58,747 nt of DNA from contig CALVFY010000015.1 in assembly GCA_944326945.1 (NCBI GenBank), positions 1-58,747 on the forward strand, given 5' to 3'. This DNA comes from an uncultured Rikenellaceae bacterium. GTDB lineage: Bacteria; Bacteroidota; Bacteroidia; Bacteroidales; Rikenellaceae. The translations under genes were made by a program, and so were the position numbers. Below the pieces are notes generated by a model. That model had not been told where the DNA came from, ran no database searches, and was given only the letters and a program-made list of their open reading frames with translations. This document shows, piece after piece, positions 7,895 through 15,600 of the stretch (positions are counted from its first letter, which is position 1; every line of letters starts with the position of its first letter).

Positions 7895-9673
7895 ATGAAA
7901 AAAACAAGTATTGTCTGCCTGACTGTATGTCTCACCCTCCTTCTTCACCTGCCCGTTTTATGTCAACCGTTTATGACCAACGTGGCAGGACGCGACATTC
8001 GCTCTCTCGACGGACGTTGGGAAGCTATCGTGGACCTGTTCGACCGGGGAGAGGTTATGAAAGTCTACAAAAACCAAACCGCCGAACAATTCGGCCGATT
8101 TGTGGAGTATTCATTCGATCGGGGCATCCGTCTCGAGGTTCCGGGAGACTGGAATTCACAACGCCCCGAATTGAAATATTATGAAAGTACGATTTGGTAC
8201 AAACGCGATTTCGATTATACGCCCTCGCCCGACAAACGACTATTTATCTATTTCGGAGCCTCCAACTACCAGACCGACCTCTATCTCAACGGAGAAAAAA
8301 TCGGCTCACACGAGGGAGGATTCACTCCGTTTCAGTTCGAGATTGGAGATAAAGTACGCACCGGACACAACTTTATCGTGGCCAGAGTAAACAGTCGTCG
8401 CAGCCCGTTGTCCATTCCGGCCATGATCTATGACTGGTGGAACTACGGAGGAATCACCCGCAGTGTTTTGCTGATCGAAACCCCAAAGAAATTCATCGAA
8501 GACTATACGATAAGACTGGCTCCCGGCAAAACCGATGAAATATATGCCCATGTCAAAATAGCCGGAAGCGGGACAGCCGAAAAGGCAACTGTCTCCATTC
8601 CTGAAATCGGACTTTCCACCACTGTTTCCACAGACAAAAACGGGGAGGCGGAATTTACCGCTCCGGCACGACTCACTCTTTGGTCGCCCGAGAACCCCAA
8701 ACTCTACACCGTAGAGATCTCAACCCTTTCCGACACGATTCGTGAACAGATCGGTTTCCGTACGATTTCAACCGAAGGAGGTAAACTTCTGCTCAACGGG
8801 AAACCGGTTTTTCTTAAAGGAGTCAACTGCCACGACGAAATTCCCCAACGCATGGGACGTGCTTTTTCCGAGGCCGATGCCCGAATGCTTTTGAGCGAAG
8901 TGAAAGCACTGGGCTGCAATTTCCTGCGCCTGACCCACTACCCCGCCAGCGAAGAGATGGTGCGTATGGCCGAACGAATGGGCATCATGCTCTGGGAAGA
9001 GGTTCCTCTGTGGCAGCAGATAGCCTTCTCCGATCCGGGGACTCTGGATAAAGCCAACCGGATGGTTTCGGAGATGGTGGCCCGCGACAAAAACCGATGT
9101 GCCATCATCTTGTGGAGTGTTTCGAACGAAACTGCTCCCGGTCCCGACCGCAACCGGGTTTTGGGTGAGATGATCCGTCATTGTCGCATGCTGGATCCTT
9201 CCCGTCTGATCACCTCCGCTTTCTCACACACCCAAAGTACCCCCACCTCGCTTACACTTACCGATCCGGTCGCAGGACTGGTGGATGTAATCGGTATCAA
9301 CAAATATTACGGATGGTATATTCCCTGGAAATGCTCTCCCAAAGAATTGGTTTGGAATGTTCCGTTCGACAAGCCTGTCATCTTCTCCGAATTCGGCTCG
9401 GAAGCCCTCTATGGCAAACATGGAGATCCGAATAATGCCACCGAGTGGAATGAAGAGTATCAAGCCCGCAACTATCGCGACAATATTGCCATGTTACCCA
9501 ATATTCCCCATCTGGTCGGAACGACGCCCTGGGTGTTGTTCGATTTTCGCTCTCCCTATCGCATGAACGGAGAGTATCAGGAAGAGTGGAATCGGAAGGG
9601 ACTTATTTCCGACAAAGGACATCGTAAGATGGCATGGTATGTCCTGAAAGAATATTACGAATCTATTCCATAA
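7895..9673 (+). CDS. GH2 beta-glucuronidase-like enzyme, exported
   Basis: A 592-residue glycoside hydrolase of family 2 with a signal peptide (MKKTSIVCLTVCLTLLLHLPVLCQ). It has the N-terminal sugar-binding jelly roll (YFGASNYQTDLYLNG, NYGGITR), an immunoglobulin-like domain (about 190-290) and the TIM barrel. The general acid/base is Glu412 in WSVSNET and the nucleophile Glu499 in FSEFGSEA. GINKYYGWY is also typical. Near the C-terminus N566-R-K568 followed by G matches the NxK motif that binds the uronate carboxylate in beta-glucuronidases, which supports glucuronide or uronic-acid specificity over galactosidase or mannosidase activity. The GH88 gene follows after 21 bases and they probably act in sequence on uronate-containing oligosaccharides in the periplasm. 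The exact substrate is inferred. Confidence 0.9.
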   Translation: MKKTSIVCLTVCLTLLLHLPVLCQPFMTNVAGRDIRSLDGRWEAIVDLFDRGEVMKVYKNQTAEQFGRFVEYSFDRGIRLEVPGDWNSQRPELKYYESTIWYKRDFDYTPSPDKRLFIYFGASNYQTDLYLNGEKIGSHEGGFTPFQFEIGDKVRTGHNFIVARVNSRRSPLSIPAMIYDWWNYGGITRSVLLIETPKKFIEDYTIRLAPGKTDEIYAHVKIAGSGTAEKATVSIPEIGLSTTVSTDKNGEAEFTAPARLTLWSPENPKLYTVEISTLSDTIREQIGFRTISTEGGKLLLNGKPVFLKGVNCHDEIPQRMGRAFSEADARMLLSEVKALGCNFLRLTHYPASEEMVRMAERMGIMLWEEVPLWQQIAFSDPGTLDKANRMVSEMVARDKNRCAIILWSVSNETAPGPDRNRVLGEMIRHCRMLDPSRLITSAFSHTQSTPTSLTLTDPVAGLVDVIGINKYYGWYIPWKCSPKELVWNVPFDKPVIFSEFGSEALYGKHGDPNNATEWNEEYQARNYRDNIAMLPNIPHLVGTTPWVLFDFRSPYRMNGEYQEEWNRKGLISDKGHRKMAWYVLKEYYESIP

Positions 9674-9694
9674 CAAAAACAAAAACAAAATCAG

Positions 9695-10912
9695 ATGAAA
9701 AAAATCATTCCTGTCTTGTGTGCCGCGGCTCTGTTTGCTTCTTGCGGCGGAGAACAAAAAACAGACATCGTTCAACAAAATTTCGACTCGGCAGCCGCCC
9801 AACTGAAACTGGCCATTCACACCGTGGACAGTATTGTAGCAGCACGTCCCGATTCTCTGGTGGCGGCACAGGGCGACTACCCCAAAGTATTTCCCCGGAG
9901 TATTCGCAAAAACGGTTCCCTCTTTCTGATCTCTTCGAAAGACTGGACCAGTGGTTTCTTTCCGGGTTCGCTGTGGTATATGTATGAATATACAGGCGAT
10001 ACGCTCTGGAAAAAAGAGGCCGAACGTTTTACGGCCCTGCTCGAACGTGAACAATTCAACACCAAGACTCACGACATCGGTTTCATGATCAACGACAGTT
10101 ACGGCAACGGGTATCGTCTGACAGGGAATCCGGCCTATAAGAATGTCATCATTCAGGCTGCCCAAACCCTGACCGGTCGTTTCAATCCCAATGTCGGCTG
10201 CATTCTTTCATGGAATCCCCGCCGAGGCTGGCAATATCCGGTCATCATCGACAACATGATGAATCTGGAGCTGCTGATGAATGCAGCCCGTCTGACCGGC
10301 AACAGCACTTTCTTCCGCGTAGCGGTCTCCCATGCCGACACGACAATGAAAAACCACTTCCGTTCCGATTACAGCACCTATCACGTAATCGACTATGACT
10401 CGCTGAGCGGAAAGGTTCTCCACCGCAACACTCATCAGGGATATGCCGACGCCTCTTCCTGGGCTCGCGGACAGGCATGGGGCCTGTACGGCTACACGGC
10501 CATGTATCGCGAAACAGGTTATCCCCGCTATCTGGAACAGGCTGAAAAGATCGCAGAACGCATCCATACCTTCGCCAACATGCCCGAAGACCTGATTCCC
10601 TACTGGGATTTCGATGCACCTAACATTCCGAATGAACCGCGCGACGTGTCGGCAGCCACGATCATGGCCTCGGCCCTGTACGAACTCTCCACATTGACCG
10701 GAACCAAAGGCCCTCAATACAAAGCATGGGCAGACCAGATCATCGAAAATCTCACGGCAAACTATCTGGCCCCACTCGGCACCAACTATGGTTTTCTCTT
10801 ACTTCATAGTGTAGGCAATCTGCCGAGCGACTCCGAAGTAGACACTCCGCTTAACTACGCCGATTATTATTTTCTGGAAGCTCTGCTCAGAAAACAAAAC
10901 TGCGAGAAATAA
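9695..10912 (+). CDS. GH88 unsaturated glucuronyl hydrolase, lipoprotein
   Basis: The enzyme removes 4,5-unsaturated uronic acid residues from the ends of oligosaccharides made by polysaccharide lyases, by hydration of the double bond. The first 17 residues end in the lipobox LFASC, so the protein is probably a lipoprotein. The (alpha/alpha)6 barrel shows WTSGFFPGSLWYMYEYTGD, HDIGFM with Asp127, IDNMMNLELL with Asp186, and SSWARGQAWGLYGY. Asp127 and Asp186 correspond by spacing to the two catalytic Asp of characterised family members. Length (405 aa) is normal. It is the last gene of the FecR-GH2-GH88 group and is followed by a strong terminator. Its substrate implies lyase action, but no lyase gene is in the window. 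Confidence 0.92.
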   Translation: MKKIIPVLCAAALFASCGGEQKTDIVQQNFDSAAAQLKLAIHTVDSIVAARPDSLVAAQGDYPKVFPRSIRKNGSLFLISSKDWTSGFFPGSLWYMYEYTGDTLWKKEAERFTALLEREQFNTKTHDIGFMINDSYGNGYRLTGNPAYKNVIIQAAQTLTGRFNPNVGCILSWNPRRGWQYPVIIDNMMNLELLMNAARLTGNSTFFRVAVSHADTTMKNHFRSDYSTYHVIDYDSLSGKVLHRNTHQGYADASSWARGQAWGLYGYTAMYRETGYPRYLEQAEKIAERIHTFANMPEDLIPYWDFDAPNIPNEPRDVSAATIMASALYELSTLTGTKGPQYKAWADQIIENLTANYLAPLGTNYGFLLLHSVGNLPSDSEVDTPLNYADYYFLEALLRKQNCEK

Positions 10913-10933
10913 TCCGACCATTCTTTCGGACAC

Positions 10934-10980
10934 CGATAAAAAACGGGAGATTTTCGCTGAAAATCTCCCGTTTTTTATCG
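10934..10980. terminator. Perfect 21-bp inverted repeat, terminator after GH88
   Basis: 10934-10954 is the exact reverse complement of 10960-10980 with a 5-base loop. The stem contains a GC-rich core (CGGGAGA) and ends in a T run on either strand, so it can terminate in both directions. Confidence 0.9.
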
Positions 10981-11021
10981 TCTTGGAAATTCACTATCCC
11001 TATAACAACCGATATTTTCGT

Positions 11022-11029
11022 TATCTTTG
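11022..11029 (+). promoter_or_regulatory. -7 element TATCTTTG of the GT14 gene
   Basis: A perfect TAnnTTTG match lies 5 bases before the ATG at 11035, so transcription would begin at or next to the start codon (leaderless mRNA). Confidence 0.55.
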
Positions 11030-11034
11030 ATTCC

Positions 11035-11901
11035 ATGAAATGTGCCATACTCATACAAGCTCATCGCAATCCTCAACAAGTGGCGCGCCTATGTCGTGTC
11101 CTTCGAGATCCGTCGTTCGATATTTTTTTAGGAATCGACCTTAAATGCGATACAGGTCCATTCAGAGAGGTCATCCCTCAGGAGGTGCATTTCATCAAAC
11201 GACGCATCGATGTCCGCTGGGGTGATTTTTCCCAGGTACGAGCCACGCTGAACGGTCTCGAAGAGATTCTGGGACACAACCCTTCGTACGATTTTATTCT
11301 CTTTATCAGCGGGCAGGACTATCCGTTGCTACCTCCCTCACACATAGCTGAAATACTCGCCCATCATCCGGGAACCCAATTCATGTGTTACAGCCACATC
11401 AAACAAGATGATCCCGCGTGCGACCGCATTCGTTTTCCCCACATACATTGGTCTAACCGGACACTCACTCGGATGATGAACCGGATGCTTCGTTTTTTTT
11501 CAACGGGAAATCGCACCTACCCCTTTCCAACCGTCTACAAAGGTTCCTCCTGGTGGACACTCAGCGGATCCTGTGCCCGCTATGTCGTCGAGTACTCCCA
11601 CACTCATCCCGAATTGGAGAAATTCTTCCGCCGGACCCACTGTTCGGACGAGTTTTTTTTCCAGAGCATCATTCTCGCCTCGCCTTTTGCGGGAAATGTC
11701 ATTCCCAACAACTTCCGTTATGTAGATTGGTCGAACCATCAACCCAATCCGCGCACTCTGACCGAAACCGACTACGATCGCCTCATCGGTTCGGATTGCT
11801 GGTTCGCCCGCAAATTCGATACCGAACAGGACAGCCGCATTCTCGATCTGCTGGATGCACATCTGATTCAGCTTGCCCGAACTGCTATACGTAACGAATA
11901 A
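11035..11901 (+). CDS. GT14-type beta-1,6-N-acetylglucosaminyltransferase (core-2/I-branching family)
   Basis: The 288-residue protein looks like a bacterial member of the core-2/I-branching enzyme family, which transfers GlcNAc or a related sugar to an acceptor glycan. Landmarks are AILIQAHRNPQQV at the N-terminus, FLGIDLKCD, YDFILFISGQDYPL, YKGSSWWTLSGSCARYV, and SDEFFFQSIILASPF with the acidic residue used in catalysis. There is no signal peptide or membrane segment, so it should be cytoplasmic or peripheral, probably in surface polysaccharide or lipopolysaccharide synthesis. It is a single gene preceded by its own promoter, and its 3' end overlaps the convergent phosphatase gene by 17 bases. 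The acceptor is unknown. Confidence 0.85.
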   Translation: MKCAILIQAHRNPQQVARLCRVLRDPSFDIFLGIDLKCDTGPFREVIPQEVHFIKRRIDVRWGDFSQVRATLNGLEEILGHNPSYDFILFISGQDYPLLPPSHIAEILAHHPGTQFMCYSHIKQDDPACDRIRFPHIHWSNRTLTRMMNRMLRFFSTGNRTYPFPTVYKGSSWWTLSGSCARYVVEYSHTHPELEKFFRRTHCSDEFFFQSIILASPFAGNVIPNNFRYVDWSNHQPNPRTLTETDYDRLIGSDCWFARKFDTEQDSRILDLLDAHLIQLARTAIRNE

Positions 11902-13063
11902 AGACCTGTTTCCCGTAACGGGATTCCATCAAGGCAGCCAAACGCCGCAACATGTTTCTGCGCAACTCGAATTCGTCGGGCAAGCCTTCCGCATTGAGAT
12001 TCCGTTTGGTCCCGATCAGGAAAGTAATCTCGTCATGCCGCAACAACAGACGACAAAAACGTCTCACAGCATCGTCCCCCTCGAACGTGCCTCCAGGTCT
12101 CTCCAACAACTCCAACATACGGTTCAACGTCACAATCCCTTCGGTCACCAATTCGAACGAAGGAATCCTCCACACCGGAGGAATCGACGGATCGCCCGAA
12201 AACTCATCGCGTTCCACGGAAAGACCGAGTTGATTGGCCAGCACCTCCGCTACCGGATAACCACACACGGCCTTGGTACCCTGAAATTCGGCCACTCTCC
12301 GGGCCAAAGCCGGATACTCTTCGGGGAAAGCCGGCGGACAGGATGCCACCAACAACCGACGCGGCTCCCGAAAATGAATCACCACGGCACTCATATCGTC
12401 ACTCGGCCGGCCATCATCGTTCAAAGTAGCCTTTGAAAGGATCTGCGCGGCCAGATCTGCCGAAGTAATTTCACGATTGAAAACTGTAAGATAGCAGACC
12501 GTCTGACAAAGATTCTCCCTTCCCCACCCGAACCGATATCGTCCGGCCCGTTGACCGCTTTGCGTCACTCCGTCGCTCACCAGCACCAAGCGGTCTCCTC
12601 GCCGGACCGTGAAACGACTTCGCAGGAATTTCTGAACCCGTCCTTCCCGATTATGAAACGATATCTCTTCTCCTTGCAAATCAACCGGACCATCTTCCCG
12701 TATCAGCATCATCCGGGGATTATCATACTCGACAGCCTGCACTTCTCCCGTACGATTGTCAATATCGATCACCGTGAAGGTCGAATAGCTGATTTTTCGT
12801 ACGCTGCACACAGGCAGCGTTTTCAGAATCAACTCTGCAATACGGGTGATATCCTCATGCCGGGAGACAAATCCCGTCAACATGGTCGAGGTCAAGGTCG
12901 AGAGAATATTGGCCTTCACCCCATGCCCCATGCCATCCGAAAGAACGACAATCGTCCGGGCTCCTCCTGCGACCCTTCGGCAGAGAAAACTGTCGCCACA
13001 GATACGTTCTCCCATACAGTCGACTTGCCGGCAAGCCACCTCTACGAAAAAACTATTCCCCAT
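11885..13063 (-). CDS. SpoIIE/PP2C-family serine phosphatase of a redox-sensing pair
   Basis: The start at 13063 (MGNSFFVEVACRQVDC) gives 392 residues and an 11-base overlap with the upstream ferredoxin-PAS gene, indicating translational coupling. Residues about 5-215 form a PP2C-type phosphatase domain: GDSFLCRR, SDGMGHG, LVSDGV and SDDMSAVV supply the acidic metal ligands. The C-terminal 170 residues form a second domain with KAVCGYPVAEVLANQLG and FELVTEGIVTLNRMLELL. This layout is known from phosphatases encoded with [FeFe]-hydrogenase operons in anaerobes, where the role of the second domain is unclear to me. No anti-sigma kinase, anti-sigma antagonist or hydrogenase gene is nearby, so its phosphoprotein target is unknown. 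Its end overlaps the GT14 gene tail to tail. Confidence 0.85.
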   Translation of the reverse strand: MGNSFFVEVACRQVDCMGERICGDSFLCRRVAGGARTIVVLSDGMGHGVKANILSTLTSTMLTGFVSRHEDITRIAELILKTLPVCSVRKISYSTFTVIDIDNRTGEVQAVEYDNPRMMLIREDGPVDLQGEEISFHNREGRVQKFLRSRFTVRRGDRLVLVSDGVTQSGQRAGRYRFGWGRENLCQTVCYLTVFNREITSADLAAQILSKATLNDDGRPSDDMSAVVIHFREPRRLLVASCPPAFPEEYPALARRVAEFQGTKAVCGYPVAEVLANQLGLSVERDEFSGDPSIPPVWRIPSFELVTEGIVTLNRMLELLERPGGTFEGDDAVRRFCRLLLRHDEITFLIGTKRNLNAEGLPDEFELRRNMLRRLAALMESRYGKQVFIRYV

Positions 13064-13856
13064 GGCCGGTATCGTTTTTAATATGCATTGCATTATCCGT
13101 AGTCTCCACGGCACGAATCACCGACGAAAGATCATTCACCACTTCTGAGACCTCCTCGCCCAACAGGAATCCAATTTTCTGCACCACGGCCAACTGACGG
13201 TCAATCGTTCCGCGAAGACGCTGCACCACCTCCTCGCCCAACACCACAGGATCGCGCAAATCCCGCAAAATACCCATCCAAGCCCCCTGTCCCAATGAAG
13301 TATAAGTCACAGACAATTCCCGTTTTCCGATTTGAGTCGCATATCCAGACACCTCTTCCTCCGCAGCGATCGTTCTCAACAGACGAACCACCTCATCCGG
13401 AAATATCTCCTTCAATCCCTTGCCCTCGAATGTTTCCGTCGTACCGCCCGCTCTGGGCAACAGTTCCGCCAAAAGTTCGCACAAAGCCGCATTGGCTACC
13501 ACAACCCGCTCCTCTTTATCTACCACGAAAGCCGCCAGGGGCAAAGTCATGATCACCTTTTTCAATACCTCCTCCAGCGAACGGACATGCTGTTTAAGAG
13601 CCGTCAACTGATTTTCCAATCGTTGTATACGACCCTTGTATAGTTCCGTATTTTCGATCTCCCGTGCCATTCGTTCCACTGTTTCCACCGTAATGGCCCC
13701 CACATTGCACACTCGGATACATCCTCCACACGAGGTGCATTTGTCATAATTGATATAGCGAGCTTCGGCCAGCGAATAGATCGCCCCTGTAGGACATGCT
13801 TCGGCACAACGTCCGCAATCGGAACACAAATGGTTATTTATATAAAAAAACTTCAT
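13053..13856 (-). CDS. Ferredoxin-PAS sensor protein (two 4Fe-4S clusters plus PAS)
   Basis: The 267-residue cytoplasmic protein begins with a two-cluster ferredoxin domain: CSDCGRCAEACP and CTSCGGCIRVC, each a CxxCxxCxxxC ligand set (residues about 11-50). A coiled-coil segment (about 68-100) leads to a PAS domain (about 103-205: LPLAAFVVDKEERVVVANAAL) and a C-terminal helical region rich in Val, Glu and Arg. The form recalls sensory [FeFe]-hydrogenases, which carry ferredoxin, hydrogenase and PAS domains, but the hydrogenase domain and its cluster ligands are absent here. It overlaps the PP2C phosphatase gene by 11 bases. I infer that it senses oxygen, redox state or reduced ferredoxin and controls the phosphatase. 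The start MKFFYINNH is the only ATG fitting the domain start. Confidence 0.82.
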   Translation of the reverse strand: MKFFYINNHLCSDCGRCAEACPTGAIYSLAEARYINYDKCTSCGGCIRVCNVGAITVETVERMAREIENTELYKGRIQRLENQLTALKQHVRSLEEVLKKVIMTLPLAAFVVDKEERVVVANAALCELLAELLPRAGGTTETFEGKGLKEIFPDEVVRLLRTIAAEEEVSGYATQIGKRELSVTYTSLGQGAWMGILRDLRDPVVLGEEVVQRLRGTIDRQLAVVQKIGFLLGEEVSEVVNDLSSVIRAVETTDNAMHIKNDTGHGE

Positions 13857-13974
13857 CAGATGTCGTAATTAACAAAAAACAAGTGTTAAAAATAGAAAAT
13901 ATTTTCCATTTGGTATTGTTTTACAAAAACTTTTGTGTTTCTTTGTCATTACCAATTTTTTAATTCAAATTTTT

Positions 13975-14175
13975 ATGAAAGGTTCAGTAAAATGGTTTGA
14001 TTCTGCCAAAGGTTATGGCTTTATCACAACCGAATCCGGAAGTGACATTTTCGTTCACTATACGGGCATCAACAAAGAAGGTTTCCGCGGACTGGAAGAG
14101 GGCCAGAACGTAGAGTTCGAGGTCAGCGAAGGCAAGAAGGGGGAACAGGCCGTCAACGTAACCGTAATAGGATAA
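13975..14175 (+). CDS. Cold-shock protein (CspA family)
   Basis: A 66-residue single-stranded nucleic-acid binding protein of the cold-shock domain family, an RNA chaperone in the cytoplasm. The start at 13975 ([17 protein letters not shown]) is chosen because the domain begins exactly there, although the frame is open from 13933. RNP1 is KGYGFI and RNP2 is DIFVHY. The gene is divergent from the ferredoxin-PAS gene, with 118 bases of AT-rich DNA between them. It is monocistronic and followed by a long, perfect terminator stem. Cold-shock genes often have regulatory 5' leaders; nothing definite can be seen here. Confidence 0.95.
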   Translation: MKGSVKWFDSAKGYGFITTESGSDIFVHYTGINKEGFRGLEEGQNVEFEVSEGKKGEQAVNVTVIG

Positions 14176-14208
14176 TTTTAGTATAAGTCAATATACTGAT
14201 TTTCTTAT

Positions 14209-14260
14209 TAAGAGCAAAAGGGAGGAACTTGAAAGTTCCTCCCTTTTGCTCTTAGTTTTT
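14209..14260 (+). terminator. Perfect 21-bp inverted repeat, terminator of the csp gene
   Basis: 14209-14229 is the exact reverse complement of 14234-14254, with a 4-base loop TGAA, followed by GTTTTTT. The stem core is purine rich on one side (AAAGGGAGGAA). Confidence 0.92.
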
Positions 14261-14270
14261 TCACCTTCTG

Positions 14271-14308
14271 AAAAAACAAAAATGGGTTTACATAAAGTAA
14301 ACCCATTT
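14271..14308 (-). terminator. Terminator of tRNA-Thr
   Basis: AATGGGTTTA (14281-14290) pairs with TAAACCCATT (14298-14307); on the minus strand the stem is followed by a T-rich run (complement of 14271-14280). Confidence 0.8.
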
Positions 14309-14335
14309 CCCTGCTCAGAGCCTGATTCTCAGGAG

Positions 14336-14408
14336 AGCCGCAACCCGGACTTGAACCGGGGACCCTTTCATTACGAATGAAATGCTCTACCAACTGAGCC
14401 ATTGCGGC
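14336..14408 (-). tRNA. tRNA-Thr (anticodon CGT)
   Basis: Read on the minus strand, GCCGCAA (from 14408) pairs with TTGCGGC, and the discriminator is T. The D arm reads GGCTCAGTTGGTAGAGC. The anticodon arm TTTCA/TGAAA encloses TTCGTAA with anticodon CGT. The T arm is CCCGGTTCAAGTCCGGG-like and closes well. CCA is not encoded. It reads ACG codons. It lies between two hairpins, one from the upstream lipoprotein gene and one as its own terminator. Confidence 0.96.
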
Positions 14409-14498
14409 ATTACTCTCTAAGCGAGTGCAAATATCGTAAATTAAATTTATTTCGCAAAAATTTCGCATAAAAAAAGCGACACGAACCTCTCTTAAAAG

Positions 14499-14539
14499 AT
14501 TATCCTGCCGGGAAAAGACACTTTTTCCGGCAGGATAAT
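14499..14539 (-). terminator. Terminator of the lipoprotein gene
   Basis: An 18-bp stem (14499-14516 with 14522-14539, one G-T pair) with a 5-base loop lies just downstream of the minus-strand gene ending at 14561; on that strand it is followed by CTTTT. Confidence 0.75.
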
Positions 14540-14560
14540 ACACTGTCAAACAATCTGTTT

Positions 14561-15121
14561 CTAATCCTCCATAGTCATTTCTGCCGCGACCTGCATTCCT
14601 GTATCCATAGCACACTGTTGCTGAAATGAGGTCAATAATTGAGAGGTCACAGTGGAATCGACCACCATGGCTGTCAGCACAAAATCATCTAACGAACCGT
14701 AATTCTGATTGATTTTCTTGGCCAGACAGGAATAAAACATATCCTGCTGCGATTCGGTCAGACTATCGGGCAATATTCCCCGGGTCACCAACTCCTTATA
14801 GGGGAACATATACCTCATGTTTCGATAGTTGGCAGCCAGATCATCGGCAATAACCGATACCACGACATAGGTCACCGTATCCTGCATGGCGGGCATTGCC
14901 ACCAGATCCTGATAATCCGGATAGTCTTGTTCTACCTCCCCCACCACCACTTCACTGAACTGGTCGAAAGTAGGATCATCCATATTTTTCAAATAATTAC
15001 GATGCTTGAATTGACGCAATTCCTTACGCATCTCACGACGCTGTTCGTTGCTCCACCGCCGTTCCTGAGAACAAGACAAGACAACACCTGCCAATAATCC
15101 CATCAAGAGAATCTTTTTCAT
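14561..15121 (-). CDS. Putative lipoprotein of unknown function
   Basis: About 186 residues when started at MKKILLMGLLAGVVLSC (15121); two ATG codons just upstream (15130, 15124) are alternatives. The lipobox VLSC predicts a lipid-anchored envelope protein. The rest is acidic, largely helical by composition, with a basic N-terminal stretch just after the anchor (RRWSNEQRREMRKELRQFKHRNYL), then SEVVVGEVEQDYPDYQDLVAMPAMQD. I do not recognise a family. It is a single gene: tRNA-Thr lies downstream behind a terminator, and a divergent MmcQ/YjbR gene starts about 100 bases upstream. Restricted occurrence in Bacteroidales would be my guess; no function is proposed. Confidence 0.75.
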   Translation of the reverse strand: MKKILLMGLLAGVVLSCSQERRWSNEQRREMRKELRQFKHRNYLKNMDDPTFDQFSEVVVGEVEQDYPDYQDLVAMPAMQDTVTYVVVSVIADDLAANYRNMRYMFPYKELVTRGILPDSLTESQQDMFYSCLAKKINQNYGSLDDFVLTAMVVDSTVTSQLLTSFQQQCAMDTGMQVAAEMTMED

Positions 15122-15191
15122 CATAATCAACTGTTTTTAGAGTTTGCAGAACGATTCTCTGCAAGGAATGTACCAAGAAACGGAATTTTAA

Positions 15192-15199
15192 TACCTTTG
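15192..15199 (+). promoter_or_regulatory. -7 element TACCTTTG of the MmcQ/YjbR gene
   Basis: Perfect TAnnTTTG match, 27 bases before the ATG at 15227. Confidence 0.6.
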
Positions 15200-15226
15200 T
15201 ATGATAATCATTCGGAAACAGCAGCT

Positions 15227-15592
15227 ATGGATATTATCGAATTGCGTGATTTTTGCCTTTCGCTTCCCCATGTTGAAGAAGCCACTCCTTTCGACGAAAC
15301 GACTCTGGTGTATAAAATCGGAGGGAAAATTTTTGCTCTGACCGACATCGCCACTACCGGATGGATCAATCTCAAATGCGATCCGGACAAAGCCCTCGAA
15401 CTCCGTGAACGTTACCCGGAGATCACTCCCGGATGGCACATGAACAAACGTCACTGGAATACCGTAGACACCGAAGGCGATCTGCCGGACGAGATGATCC
15501 GTGACTTAATCCGGGAATCATACCGGCTGGTTTTCCAAACCCTGCCCAAAGCGCTAAAAAACGACTTGAGTGAGAAGGATAAAAACGATTAA
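15227..15592 (+). CDS. MmcQ/YjbR family protein
   Basis: A 121-residue small protein of the MmcQ/YjbR family, known for a fold related to the double-wing DNA-binding domain but without a firmly known biological role. Typical features are LRDFCLSLPHVEEATPFDE, VYKIGGKIFAL, NLKCDPDKALELRERYPEI and the PGWHMNKRHWNTV segment near the C-terminal part. The start at 15227 (MDIIELRDFC) fits the domain boundary and sits downstream of the promoter element; an upstream TTG start overlaps that element. The C-terminal tail is Lys/Asp rich. It is monocistronic, and the following DNA holds only a gene remnant. Confidence 0.9.
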   Translation: MDIIELRDFCLSLPHVEEATPFDETTLVYKIGGKIFALTDIATTGWINLKCDPDKALELRERYPEITPGWHMNKRHWNTVDTEGDLPDEMIRDLIRESYRLVFQTLPKALKNDLSEKDKND

Positions 15593-15600
15593 ATTCACTC

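Noticed and set aside
12551..13148. Plus-strand open frames opposite the phosphatase and sensor genes
   Set aside because: They lack motifs, whereas the minus-strand frames carry metal-binding and Fe-S cluster motifs and an operon-like overlap.
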